Source: JADLGL01 sp963823045 (GTDB taxonomy: Bacteria > Pseudomonadota > Alphaproteobacteria > Rhizobiales > Kaistiaceae). From it: a stretch of 64,000 nt of DNA. The notes under the pieces were generated by a model. That model was not told where the DNA came from. It ran no database searches and worked only from the letters and a program-made list of their open reading frames with translations. Every line of letters begins with the position of its first letter. Within the stretch, counting starts at the first letter, position 1. The DNA is taken from NCBI GenBank assembly GCA_963823045.1, contig CAWGKA010000012.1, positions 620,001-684,000 on the forward strand, read 5' to 3'. This document shows, in pieces, positions 17,134 to 25,541 of this stretch. The translations under genes were made by a program, and so were the position numbers.

Positions 17134-18246
17134 TTACGGGCCGGCCGGGACTGCCGGCAGCGGGACGGCCGGGATGGCGGGAGCCGGCTCGGGTGTCGGC
17201 GCCGCGGGCGGCGGCGGCGTGAAGAGCTCGTGGACGTCGCGGGTGAAGGTAATGAGGCGGCCCGGCTGAAGCTCGAAGGCCCAGCCTTGCGTCGCCGCGG
17301 TGATCTCGGCTGCCTGTGCCTCGGCCTCGCTGCCGGGCGCGGCCGTCGCCGTGTAGATGACGTAGGTGGTCCCGTTTTCGTCGCTTGCCAGCGTCGCGGA
17401 AAGGCTGAGGCCGTCCTGCGTGACATAGCGAATTGTGCGGGCGTCCGGGGCGACGGTGACGTCGTCGGCCGATTTAACATTGACGAAGGTGGTGGAGACA
17501 ATCGCCTGGGACATGCCGCGGACGGCGCTGTCATTGGCAGTGGAGCCTGCGGGGCCGATCGAAGGATCGAGATATTCCAGCTCGTAATCGCCAGTCGCGA
17601 AGTCGGTCTTGATGGCGTCGAAGAGCATCGTCTGGCCGGACAGGATAGTGACGCGGCCGACCGACGGACCCGGAACATTGAACAGCATGTCGAAGAGGTC
17701 GGACGTGAAGGTCGGCGGACGCGCGGCGCCTTCCGCCAGCCAGACCCGATCCTCATCGGCACGGCGGACATACATGCCGCCGCGCGTGTTGGCGCCGATG
17801 GCCGCGGCTTCCTTACCGAGGATGGCGTCCATCAGCACGTCGCCATTGGCGGCGACAATCGTCACCCGCGTATCGTTACGATCGTCACCGGGACCGACGA
17901 CGTCGAGCAGGCTGTAGTTATCTGGATTGTCGGTCTTGCGCTCGTACTGAACCAGCGAGGCGAGGCCGGCGATCATGGTGTCGATCGGCTCTGAGCGGAC
18001 CGGGTAGTCGCCGTCATTGACAGCAACCCACTGTCCGTCACGCTTCTCGAGCACGAGGTCGTAGCGGAGCGCGTCGATCGTCACCTGGCTAATCTCGGCC
18101 TGGCGCTCGGCAAGCGCGGGGAACATGAGGTCCGTGCCGTGGCGATCGGTCGACGCCTGAAGCTGCTCGGTGAGGATGAGCACGATCGCCGCGATCAGGG
18201 CGATCGCGGTAGCGGCTGCGAGGGTGATGTAACCACGTGGCGACAT
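17134..18246 (-). CDS. DUF4340 domain protein of an ABC/GldG operon
   Basis: A 370-residue protein with one N-terminal membrane helix (ITLAAATAIALIAAIVLILT) and a long extracytoplasmic part of the DUF4340 type, made of repeated beta-rich units (LVLEKRDGQWVAVNDGDYPV is a typical one). The C-terminus is Pro/Ala-rich (from about residue 340), probably disordered. DUF4340 genes commonly follow GldG-like genes in ABC operons; the function is not established. It is the last gene, 8 bases after the GldG-like gene. Confidence 0.8.
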   Translation of the reverse strand: MSPRGYITLAAATAIALIAAIVLILTEQLQASTDRHGTDLMFPALAERQAEISQVTIDALRYDLVLEKRDGQWVAVNDGDYPVRSEPIDTMIAGLASLVQYERKTDNPDNYSLLDVVGPGDDRNDTRVTIVAANGDVLMDAILGKEAAAIGANTRGGMYVRRADEDRVWLAEGAARPPTFTSDLFDMLFNVPGPSVGRVTILSGQTMLFDAIKTDFATGDYELEYLDPSIGPAGSTANDSAVRGMSQAIVSTTFVNVKSADDVTVAPDARTIRYVTQDGLSLSATLASDENGTTYVIYTATAAPGSEAEAQAAEITAATQGWAFELQPGRLITFTRDVHELFTPPPPAAPTPEPAPAIPAVPLPAVPAGP

Positions 18247-18254
18247 GTCTTCCC

Positions 18255-20102
18255 CTAGGCCGGCATATTACGCTTGCGCAGATAGCGCGTGAGACGGATG
18301 CGGCGCCACAGCGCCACAAGGACGCCGAACAAGACGACGATCACAGGCACGATGAGGATGTTGAGCAGGCGCAGATTGTTCCGCAGCGCATCGAACTCGC
18401 TGCGAACGAGCGCCTGCAAGTCACGCCGCTCGCGCTGCACCTGCAGCTGCTGGGCGATCATCGTGTCGTACTGGGCGCGAAGATCGGTGGGCAGGGCGGT
18501 TGCCTGCCCGAGCGGAGTGCGGGCGAGGAGATCGCTGATCTGCAAATTGAGCTGATTGTACTGGTCGGTCAGATCCTGGATGCGGCCGCCATATTGATCG
18601 TTGGCATCGCGCAGCAGGTCCACGATCCTGGTGAAGGGACGATCCTTGACGGCACGGCCGCGCAGGGCCGTGAGATCGGCGGCGCCGCTCAGCTGCTCGA
18701 CAGCGTTGACGACGAAGACCGAATTGGATGTGCCGGCATACTGGCCATTGAAATAGTCGTCGGCGACGAAATCGGTATCGGAGACGACGATAACGTCGAT
18801 CGGCTGCACCGAGTTGGTGATCAGCTCTGGAGGAGGGGTGTCAACGCCTTCGGCCTGCTCCGGCGGACCGTCAGGGAAGGCGGTGGTGATGTTGCCGGTG
18901 ATGCGCGCGGCGAGCACCTGAGGGCCGTTCGGCACAAAGGCCTGCAGCGATGCCGGGGGCTGGCGCTGCATGGCGACGGATTGCGGAATGAACCCGGCGG
19001 CGTCGCTGGTCGTGATCAGTGGCGTGAATGTGGTCGTAGCGCCCTCGGTCGGCGACAAGGCGCCGGGGCTGATGAAGCGGACGCTCTCGAGCGGCGCCGT
19101 CACGATATCGTTCGCGTCGAAGGTCGTCGCGTTGAAGCGCTCATAGAAGTCGTATTGCCGGCCGTCGCTGGTCTGCACGCGCATCGCGTTGGCCGGATCG
19201 CCGACGACGAGCTGGCTCGCCATCTGGACACCCCAGGCGGACATCAGGGGCTCAAGATAGGAATCCGGGTGTTGCAATATCTGCGCGTTGGCGGTCGTGC
19301 CCGGTCCCTGTTCGGCGAGCGGATCGAGCAGGATCAGCGCCTTGCCGCCGCGGATCACATATTGATCGATCGCATAGCGGGCGGGATCGAACAACAGATA
19401 AGGATGGATGACGACGAGGGCGTCGATGCCGTCCGGGATACTGTTGATGTCGGGCGGCAGGTTGAGGACCGTGAATTCTTCCTGCAGGCGCTGGTAGAAC
19501 TGGTACGGGCCGCCGCCATTCGCATCGAGGCTGAGGCCGGAGATGACGCCGACAACGGGATAATCATGGTTGGCGAGGCGCGATACGATGCGCGTCAGCT
19601 CATATTCGAGGTCGGTGGTCGCGCCGCTCTCGAAATAGGGGATGACGTCGATGTCATCGAGCGTGTTCGTCGCGACCAGGCCGAAATAGGCGCGGTCGTT
19701 CACGTTGATGGCGCGTGAAGCGAGGCCATAACCCAACGCGTCGTCTTCCTCGACGGAGAGCGACACCGGATCGAATTGCTGGAAGTCGATCTTGCCGCCC
19801 GACATGATCTCGTAGGTCTTCAGCAGTTCGATCACCTGCGCCGACAACAGGCGCGTGGCGGGGTCGGAATTGACCAGGCTGCTGGAGAGATAGAGGCGGA
19901 AGGTAATCGGATCCTGGACGCTGGCGATCACGTTCCGCGTCTCGTCGGTCAGCGTGTAAATGTGTTCCTGGGTGACGTCCAGCCGCGTGCCGACAATCGT
20001 CAGCGACGAGATCAGGTTGACGCAAAGGAACAGGATAATCGACATCGTGATCGCCGTGAGGGCGATCGTGGTGCGGCTCGCGTGCTGGACCCATTTGATC
20101 AT
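18255..20102 (-). CDS. GldG-like ABC transporter auxiliary protein
   Basis: This 615-residue protein has an N-terminal membrane helix (ITMSIILFLCVNLISS), a large periplasmic region with the GldG/ABC auxiliary fold (QEHIYTLTDETRNVIASV, then VIHPYLLFDPARYAIDQYVIRGGKALILLDPLAE, of which the second half is the characteristic GATase-like strand), a coiled segment around residues 525-585 and a C-terminal helix (LRLLNILIVPVIVVLFGVLV). The architecture matches the soluble-plus-anchor component of GldAFG-type ABC systems, known from gliding motility in Bacteroidetes but widespread elsewhere with unknown cargo. Neighbouring genes are spaced by 3 and 8 bases. Confidence 0.85.
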   Translation of the reverse strand: MIKWVQHASRTTIALTAITMSIILFLCVNLISSLTIVGTRLDVTQEHIYTLTDETRNVIASVQDPITFRLYLSSSLVNSDPATRLLSAQVIELLKTYEIMSGGKIDFQQFDPVSLSVEEDDALGYGLASRAINVNDRAYFGLVATNTLDDIDVIPYFESGATTDLEYELTRIVSRLANHDYPVVGVISGLSLDANGGGPYQFYQRLQEEFTVLNLPPDINSIPDGIDALVVIHPYLLFDPARYAIDQYVIRGGKALILLDPLAEQGPGTTANAQILQHPDSYLEPLMSAWGVQMASQLVVGDPANAMRVQTSDGRQYDFYERFNATTFDANDIVTAPLESVRFISPGALSPTEGATTTFTPLITTSDAAGFIPQSVAMQRQPPASLQAFVPNGPQVLAARITGNITTAFPDGPPEQAEGVDTPPPELITNSVQPIDVIVVSDTDFVADDYFNGQYAGTSNSVFVVNAVEQLSGAADLTALRGRAVKDRPFTRIVDLLRDANDQYGGRIQDLTDQYNQLNLQISDLLARTPLGQATALPTDLRAQYDTMIAQQLQVQRERRDLQALVRSEFDALRNNLRLLNILIVPVIVVLFGVLVALWRRIRLTRYLRKRNMPA

Positions 20103-20105
20103 CGC

Positions 20106-20840
20106 TCAGCCCGCCTTCTTCAAGTCCACGATCTGGCGGTTGATCACCAGAAGAAGGGCGATCAGCGTCACGAAATAGATCACCGCGGTCAGGTCGACGA
20201 GGCCGCTCGTCATGCCTTGGAAGTGCGTGACGAACGAGAAGGACGCGACGAGGCGGACGAGGTAGTCCGGCGCCCAGGCCGCGATCGGATCGATGACGAT
20301 ATCGAGGCCGGCGACCATCAGCAGGAAGCCGATGACGACGCTGATAACAAACGCGACCACCTGGCTCTTCGTCAGCGCCGAAATGCACGATGCCAGCGCC
20401 AGCAAGGCGCCGGCCATCAGCCACGAGCCGAAATAGCTGGTGAGGATGATCGCGTTCTCAGGTGTGCCGAGATAGTTGACCGTGATGACGATCGGGAAGG
20501 TGAGGAGCAGCGCGATGGTGGCGAAGCCCCAAGCGGCGATGAACTTGCCGCCGACTGCCTGCCACGGCGTTATCGGCAGTGTCATCAAGAGCTCGATCGT
20601 GCCGCCGCGGCGCTCGTCCGTCCACAGGCGCATGCCGATGGCGGGCATGAAGACCAGGAAGAGCCACGGATGGAACTGGAAGAAGGTGGTGAGATCGGCC
20701 TGATTGCTCTCGAGGAAATTGCCGAAATAGAACGGCGCCGCCGCGGCTGCGGCAAGGAAGACCACGAGGAACACATAGGCGAGCGGCGTGTAGAAGTAGC
20801 CGAGGAATTCCCGCCGGGCGATGGTGAGCATCACGCGCAT
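20106..20840 (-). CDS. ABC-2 type transporter permease (GldF-like)
   Basis: The 244-residue protein has six hydrophobic segments in the ABC-2 permease pattern, beginning MLTIARREFLGYFYTPLAYVF, with the typical RLWTDERRGGTIELLMTLP cytoplasmic loop between helices two and three that couples to the ATPase. ATG 20840 follows a good site (GAGGTGG); the longer frame to 20885 overlaps the ATPase stop. The ATPase gene ends 10 bases upstream. Substrate unknown. Confidence 0.88.
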   Translation of the reverse strand: MRVMLTIARREFLGYFYTPLAYVFLVVFLAAAAAAPFYFGNFLESNQADLTTFFQFHPWLFLVFMPAIGMRLWTDERRGGTIELLMTLPITPWQAVGGKFIAAWGFATIALLLTFPIVITVNYLGTPENAIILTSYFGSWLMAGALLALASCISALTKSQVVAFVISVVIGFLLMVAGLDIVIDPIAAWAPDYLVRLVASFSFVTHFQGMTSGLVDLTAVIYFVTLIALLLVINRQIVDLKKAG

Positions 20841-20850
20841 ATCGCCACCT

Positions 20851-21798
20851 CTAGCCCGCGCCCGTGGTGACGGTGCGGAAGACATCGTCGAGCTGGCCGA
20901 CGGTGTTGTTGATGTCGGTGGCGTTGATGTTCGCGGCGCGCAGCGCGCCGACGACGACGTCGACGATGAACTGGCCGTTGCGCGGGCGCACGAAGAGGTT
21001 CGCCGTCTCTCCGCTCGCCTCGCGGGTTTCGACCTCGGCGACCTCGGGCAGGGCCTTCAGCGCCGCGATCGTCTTCTCGGCTTCGCTCGCCGGCACCTTC
21101 AACGTTACCGCATTGTGCTCGGGCGAGCGCGCATGCAGCTGCGCCGGCGTGCCATCACTGACGATCTTGCCATGGTCGATGATGATGGTGCGGTCGCAGA
21201 CGGCGTCGACCTCTTCCAGAATATGGGTCGAGATGATGATCGCCTTGGTGTCGCCCATGGAGCGGATCAGCTGGCGCACCTGGAATTTCTGGTTCGGGTC
21301 GAGGCCGTCGGTCGGCTCGTCAAGGATGAGGACGTCCGGGTCGTGCAGGATCGCCTGGGCGACGCCGACGCGGCGGCGGAAGCCCTTCGACAGCGTCTCG
21401 ATGCGGCGGTGCAGGACTTCCCCCAGCTCCAGCCGTTCGACGACATCGGCAATCGCCCTCTTGCGCGCGGCGCGCGGCATGCGGCGGGTGCGGCAGACGA
21501 AATCGAGGAAGCCTTCCGGCGTCATGTCGCCATAGAGCGGCGAGCCTTCCGGCAGATAGCCGAGCTTCAGCTTGGCGGCGATCGGGCTGGTGCGGATGTC
21601 CTCGCCACAGACGATCGCCGTTCCCGCCGTTGCCGGCAGGAAGCCGGTGATGATCTTCATGGTGGTGGACTTGCCGGCGCCGTTGGGGCCGAGGAAGCCG
21701 AGCACCTCACCGCGCTCGACCGCAAAGCTGATGTCGTCGACTGCGGTGACTGCGCCAAAACTCTTGCGCAGAGAACGGACTTCTACAAGCGGCGCCAT
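20851..21798 (-). CDS. ABC transporter ATPase (GldA-like)
   Basis: A 315-residue ABC ATPase. Seen: Walker A GPNGAGKST (~res 38-46), Q-loop region LGYLPEGSPLYGDMTPEGF, signature LSKGFRRRVGVAQA, Walker B VLILDEPTDGLDP and the His switch IISTHILEEV. After about residue 215 there is a C-terminal domain (AEKTIAALKALPEVAEVE) found in this ABC subfamily. It heads a four-gene operon with permease, GldG-like and DUF4340 genes. ATG 21798 was preferred to the in-frame TTG at 21801. Confidence 0.9.
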   Translation of the reverse strand: MAPLVEVRSLRKSFGAVTAVDDISFAVERGEVLGFLGPNGAGKSTTMKIITGFLPATAGTAIVCGEDIRTSPIAAKLKLGYLPEGSPLYGDMTPEGFLDFVCRTRRMPRAARKRAIADVVERLELGEVLHRRIETLSKGFRRRVGVAQAILHDPDVLILDEPTDGLDPNQKFQVRQLIRSMGDTKAIIISTHILEEVDAVCDRTIIIDHGKIVSDGTPAQLHARSPEHNAVTLKVPASEAEKTIAALKALPEVAEVETREASGETANLFVRPRNGQFIVDVVVGALRAANINATDINNTVGQLDDVFRTVTTGAG

Positions 21799-21927
21799 CA
21801 AACTCGAACGTGGTTTCCCCGGCGCCGGGTTGTCCGGCGCTCGTTATGTTGGCGACATCCCTATCGGGCTTTGCCCACAGCTGACAAGGGGCAAGCCACG
21901 ACTGTTACGATCTTGTCATGAAAGCGG

Positions 21928-22566
21928 TCAGAGCACGCCAGTGGCGTGAAATACCTCGCGGCCGCCGTCGTAGATCATGCGCAGGGCAACATAAGCGATG
22001 ATGAGAAGGCCGACATAGGCGATCCAGTGATAGCGCTTGAGGAGGCCGGCGATGAAGGTCGCGGCGACGCCCATCAGGGCGACCGACAGCGCCAGACCGA
22101 TGACCAGCACCTCCCAATGCTCTCGCGCAGCGCCGGCAACGGCGAGAACATTGTCGAGCGACATCGAGACGTCGGCGATGACGATCTGCAGGATCGCCTG
22201 ACCGAGTGTCTTCTCTTCGTTGGGCACGATCGCCGCGCCGTCCTCGCCCTCAGCCTCGGCGGCCGCAGCCTTGCGGCGGCGCAACTCCGCCTGGATCTCC
22301 CGCCACAGCTTCCAGGATACCCAGAGGAGAAGCAGGCCGCCGGCCAGGAGAAGGCCGATGACGTTGAGAAGCTGCACGGCGAAGATGGCAAAGACGATGC
22401 GGAGGCCGGCGGCGGCGGCAATACCGATGAGGACCGCCTTCTTGCGCTGCTCCGTGGGCAGGCCTGCGGCCGCCATGCCGACGACGACGGCGTTGTCGCC
22501 GGCGAGGACGAGATCGATGGCGATCACTGAAAACAGTGCCGCCAACTCCGCCCAAACGAAATCCAT
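21928..22566 (-). CDS. TerC family integral membrane protein (YjbE type)
   Basis: The 212-residue protein has six to seven membrane segments and the two TerC acidic motifs: VIAIDLVLAGDNAVVVG near the N-terminus and IVIADVSMSLDNVLAVAG in the second half, with a charged cytoplasmic loop between (RRRKAAAAEAEGEDGA). Family members have been linked to manganese export and to metallation of exported proteins; tellurite resistance is the historical name. No mntP/yybP-ykoY riboswitch was recognised upstream. It is flanked by gaps of about 130 bases, so it is probably a single-gene unit. Confidence 0.85.
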   Translation of the reverse strand: MDFVWAELAALFSVIAIDLVLAGDNAVVVGMAAAGLPTEQRKKAVLIGIAAAAGLRIVFAIFAVQLLNVIGLLLAGGLLLLWVSWKLWREIQAELRRRKAAAAEAEGEDGAAIVPNEEKTLGQAILQIVIADVSMSLDNVLAVAGAAREHWEVLVIGLALSVALMGVAATFIAGLLKRYHWIAYVGLLIIAYVALRMIYDGGREVFHATGVL

Positions 22567-22695
22567 CGCCTATCCGCCGCCCCGTTGGAGGCGGTCAGCC
22601 GCGCCGCCTCGATTGTCACAATCTGGGTTGTTGAGCCGGCTTGTTCCAGACCCCGCTACCGATGTCGAGGCGATTCGGCGCACCAGAAGCGCGGC

Positions 22696-23373
22696 CTAGC
22701 GCCCCGGTCGACCGGGCCTCAACCAGGCGATAGCCGCGACGGCCAGCGTGGCGCCGGCCAGCTGCGCAAGGATGAAGGCCGGCGCGTCCGCCGGGCGGAT
22801 GCCGGAGAAGCTGGTGGTGAGGGCGCGGGCGATGGTGACGGCCGGATTGGCGAAGGACGTTGAAGCGGTGAACCAATAGGCGGCGGCGATATAGAGGCCG
22901 ACCAGCCAAGGGATGTCCTTCGGCCGGAAGAGCTGGCCGAGGAGAATAGTGGCGACAAGGCCAAAGGCGGCGACCGCCTCGGCGAGCCATTGGGCGCCGC
23001 CGGTGCGGATATGCGTGCCGGCAACGATGGGTGCGAGTTCGAACATGAGATGGGCGAGAATGGTGCCGGCGATGCCGCCGGCAATCTGCGCGACGACATA
23101 GGCGGTCGCCTCACGGCCGCTGATTTCGCCCCGCAGAAGAAAGGAGAAGGTGACCGCAGGGTTGAAATGCGCGCCAGAGACAGGCGCCAGCGCCGCGATC
23201 AGAACAATGAGCGCGGCGGCCGTCGCGATGGTGTTGGCAAGAAGGGCGAGGGCGACGTCGTCGGTCAGCCGCTCGGCCATGATGCCGGAGCCGACCACCG
23301 CCGTGACGAGCAGGGCAGTGCCCGCCGCCTCGGCCGCAAGGCGCCGCGCAGGAGAGAAGCGATTTTGCGCCAC
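22696..23373 (-). CDS. aqpS: Aquaglyceroporin of an arsenic operon (AqpS-like MIP channel)
   Basis: This 225-residue MIP channel has six helices and two half-helix loops: the first reads SGAHFNPAVTF (NPA) and the second ASTSFANPAVTIARAL (NPA). Small residues near the second loop fit an aquaglyceroporin-like pore. In Sinorhizobium meliloti AqpS replaces an arsenite pump: ArsC-made arsenite leaves down its gradient. The gene follows arsC with a one-base overlap, and arsR is upstream, so the same role is very likely here. No arsB, acr3 or arsH is present. Confidence 0.88.
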   Translation of the reverse strand: MAQNRFSPARRLAAEAAGTALLVTAVVGSGIMAERLTDDVALALLANTIATAAALIVLIAALAPVSGAHFNPAVTFSFLLRGEISGREATAYVVAQIAGGIAGTILAHLMFELAPIVAGTHIRTGGAQWLAEAVAAFGLVATILLGQLFRPKDIPWLVGLYIAAAYWFTASTSFANPAVTIARALTTSFSGIRPADAPAFILAQLAGATLAVAAIAWLRPGRPGR

Positions 23374-23876
23374 TAGTCCTTCGTCTTGCCGATCTGGTTG
23401 ATGCCCTTCTGCAGGGACATCTTGTCGATGCTGGCGAGAGGCAAATTGACGAAGAGCGCAATGCGATTGTTGAGCATGCGATAGGCCTCGACGAAGGCCG
23501 CGCGCTTCTCCGCCTCGCTGCCCTCGACACCCGCCGGGTCAGGGACGCCCCAATGCGCTGACATCGGTTGACCCGGCCAGACCGGGCAGGATTCCTTCGC
23601 GGCGTCGTCGCAGACAGTGAAAACGAAATCCATCTTCGGCGCGCCGGGCACAGCGAACTCGTCCCAGCTCTTGGAGCGGAATCCGTCGGTCGCGTAGCCG
23701 AGATTGGCGAGCAGGTCGATGGTGTAGGGGTTGACCTTGCCGTTTGGATGCGAGCCGGCCGAATAGGCCTTGAACCGTCCCTCGCCGAGCCGGTTCAGAA
23801 TGGCTTCGCCGATGACCGAACGGGCGGAGTTGCCCGTGCACAAGAACAACACATTGTAGGTACGCTCTGGCTCCAT
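23373..23876 (-). CDS. arsC: Arsenate reductase, low-molecular-weight phosphatase type
   Basis: The 167-residue protein has the phosphatase P-loop LFLCTGNSARS (nucleophilic Cys, C-x5-R) near the N-terminus, a conserved VCDDAAKESCPVWPG with a second Cys, and HWGVPDPA containing the general-acid Asp. These match the thioredoxin- or glutaredoxin-linked arsenate reductases, which turn arsenate to arsenite. ATG 23876 is used; a longer frame to 23909 would overlap arsR. Its last base overlaps the start of the aquaporin gene. Confidence 0.88.
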   Translation of the reverse strand: MEPERTYNVLFLCTGNSARSVIGEAILNRLGEGRFKAYSAGSHPNGKVNPYTIDLLANLGYATDGFRSKSWDEFAVPGAPKMDFVFTVCDDAAKESCPVWPGQPMSAHWGVPDPAGVEGSEAEKRAAFVEAYRMLNNRIALFVNLPLASIDKMSLQKGINQIGKTKD

Positions 23877-23892
23877 AGGCCCCTGTTCCCTT

Positions 23893-24225
23893 TCAACAAG
23901 CACAAGCAAGCGTCGCCAATGCCGGACGGCACAGATCCGGCTGTCCCTGGCAGCAATCCTCCATGAGGTACTGCAGGAGAGCCGAGACGCCCGGATAGTC
24001 GGCGGCGTAACGAATGACCCGCCCTTCGCGGTGGCCCTTGATCAGGCCGGCGCGGGCGAGCTGATTGAGATGGCTCGACAGCGTGTTGGGCACGATGCCG
24101 AGATCGGCCGCGATCATGCCCGCAGGAGCGCCTTCGGCGCCGGCCCGAACGAGATAGCGAAAGACGCGCAGTCGGCTTTCCTGGCCCAGTGCGGCCAAAC
24201 CATCGAGGGCGGTTGATTCATCCAT
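23893..24225 (-). CDS. arsR: ArsR-family metalloregulator
   Basis: A 110-residue winged-helix repressor with recognition helix VPNTLSSHLNQLARAGL and wing GREGRVIRY-like GHREGRVIRYAA. The classical metal site ELCVCDL is absent; instead three C-terminal Cys in DCCQGQPDLC and two more in LACAC could bind arsenite, as in ArsR groups with relocated sites (inference). It heads the arsR-arsC-aqpS operon. A 16-bp palindrome overlaps its start codon and probably mediates autorepression. Confidence 0.9.
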   Translation of the reverse strand: MDESTALDGLAALGQESRLRVFRYLVRAGAEGAPAGMIAADLGIVPNTLSSHLNQLARAGLIKGHREGRVIRYAADYPGVSALLQYLMEDCCQGQPDLCRPALATLACAC

Positions 24226-24254
24226 AGTTCGAGAACTATCGAATTATTATCGAT
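24224..24254. promoter_or_regulatory. Candidate ArsR operator (two palindromes)
   Basis: A perfect palindrome ATAGTTC-GA-GAACTAT spans 24224-24239 and overlaps the arsR initiation codon. Next to it, 24238-24254 has ATCGA/TCGAT arms around an AT-rich centre. The surroundings are AT-rich compared with the coding regions. Position over the start of arsR fits autorepression. Confidence 0.55.
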
Positions 24255-24550
24255 GATGCAAGCCGGAAGGTGGGCCGAGGCGAACGAGGGCGCTGGACCG
24301 GCGCGACCCTGCACGTTGATCAGTCAGATTCGTCTCGTCCTGGGATTGAGATCGTCGCTGAAGTGGAAACGGAATCGCTTTGTCAGATTTCCGCCATGAT
24401 TGCTTCAGCGATTCGACACAAACGACAGACAATTAAAGCATAATCGCAAGGCAGACCTGCTCTCACGCATTACCGCTTGAAGCGAGAAAAGACTATTTAA
24501 GTGGCGTGCCGAATCAAATGGCAAACCACCCCTCTAGCTGCCGTAGACCT

Positions 24551-24997
24551 ATGACCCATGAAACCGCCATAGCGTCGGCCGCCGAGTCACATTCAGCAAT
24601 GCCCGTCGATCTTGCGACCGACGGGGACAAGACGGCCAACGCACTGAAAAGCTACCTCGACTTCGAGGTTCATGTCGCCGCGGGCCAAGTATGGCTCGCA
24701 ATGCCCGGTCATGCTGACTGTCGGGCAATGTATCCGAACCACGCTCGTGCCCTTGCCCGGGCCATTGAGCAGATCGCCGCCGGTGGCGGCGAGCGCACGG
24801 TTGTCCTCGCAATGGACGCCTCGCTGCTCATCCTGCGCCAGGGTCCGGATCTGGTGATGATTCGCGAGGATCTCGCCTCGCGGCCGAATGTTCGCAATGC
24901 CTTGGAGACGCCGGCCGATGCCTATCGCTTGGCCCGTCGTATCCGCGAGGCCGCGGACCGCGCCGAGCGCAGCGTCGCTCTCGGCCACGCAGCGTAG
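24551..24997 (+). CDS. Hypothetical protein, no recognised family
   Basis: A 148-residue soluble protein. Its N-terminal ~30 residues look disordered (Ala/Ser/Thr-rich); the rest is compact, with strands (FEVHVAAGQVWLAMP, RTVVLAMDASLLIL) alternating with helices (NHARALARAIEQIAAG, DAYRLARRIREAADRAE). No motif was recognised. Start is uncertain: in-frame ATG at 24518 and GTG at 24506 are also open and none has a clear ribosome site. It stands alone after an AT-rich upstream region of about 280 bases and ends before a hairpin. Confidence 0.5.
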   Translation: MTHETAIASAAESHSAMPVDLATDGDKTANALKSYLDFEVHVAAGQVWLAMPGHADCRAMYPNHARALARAIEQIAAGGGERTVVLAMDASLLILRQGPDLVMIREDLASRPNVRNALETPADAYRLARRIREAADRAERSVALGHAA

Positions 24998-25009
24998 GAA
25001 CTTCCAGGT

Positions 25010-25028
25010 CGCCCCGCCTAGCGGGGCG
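25010..25028. terminator. GC hairpin between convergent genes
   Basis: A perfect 8-bp stem (CGCCCCGC / GCGGGGCG) with a 3-base loop lies in the 51-base gap between two convergent genes. No T-run follows on either strand, but its position suggests bidirectional termination or transcript end protection. Confidence 0.5.
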
Positions 25029-25048
25029 CTGGGTGTGTCCTACGCCTG

Positions 25049-25453
25049 CTAGCTCGCGCCGTTGGCGATGAGCGAAGACAGATTGACCAGCGGGAACAGG
25101 AAGGGCAGGGCGATCGAGCCCCACAGCCCCATGGCGAACGCGGCGCCGCGATAGCGCGCGGGATCGGCTGGCTTGAGCCAAGCTTCGCCCAACGGACCGA
25201 TCAGGTAGCCGATATTGGCGATGCCCATCACGCCGAGATAGAGCGTGCCGAGGAAGAGCGTCTGCCCGAAGGCCTCGCGGCCGCTGGCCCAGATGGCGTC
25301 GCCGAAGGCGTAGTGAAGCGCGACTGTAAGCGCATAGGCCGCCGCACCGGCAGCGGCGAGGGCTAGATTGTAGCGAAGGCGCCGCGCCTGCCACCAATCC
25401 CACACACTGCTCGGGATCGGTTGGTTTCCTTCACGAACCGCGAGTGCACTCAT
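25049..25453 (-). CDS. Small polytopic membrane protein, unknown
   Basis: The 134-residue protein has four hydrophobic segments (LALAAAGAAAYALTVALHYAF, LFLGTLYLGVMGIANIGYLIG, FAMGLWGSIALPFLFPLVNL being the clearest) after a 25-residue hydrophilic N-terminus. ATG 25453 has GGGGGATGA just upstream. No family was recognised. It is separated from neighbours on both sides, so it appears monocistronic. Confidence 0.6.
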   Translation of the reverse strand: MSALAVREGNQPIPSSVWDWWQARRLRYNLALAAAGAAAYALTVALHYAFGDAIWASGREAFGQTLFLGTLYLGVMGIANIGYLIGPLGEAWLKPADPARYRGAAFAMGLWGSIALPFLFPLVNLSSLIANGAS

Positions 25454-25541
25454 TTCATCCCCCGTCTTCGATCGCCCCCTCGGGCGTCGCAACGTTTCGC
25501 TTGAACCGCAGAATTAGGGCCTCCTTATGGCCCAAGCCAGG

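Noticed and set aside
18237..19718. A 493-codon plus-strand open frame
   Set aside because: Antisense to the GldG-like gene with no family signature; composition is that of a reverse-strand shadow.
22567..22695. yybP-ykoY (manganese) riboswitch before the TerC/YjbE gene
   Set aside because: This family is often riboswitch-controlled, but the conserved GGGGAGTAG-like core was not found in the upstream 130 bases.
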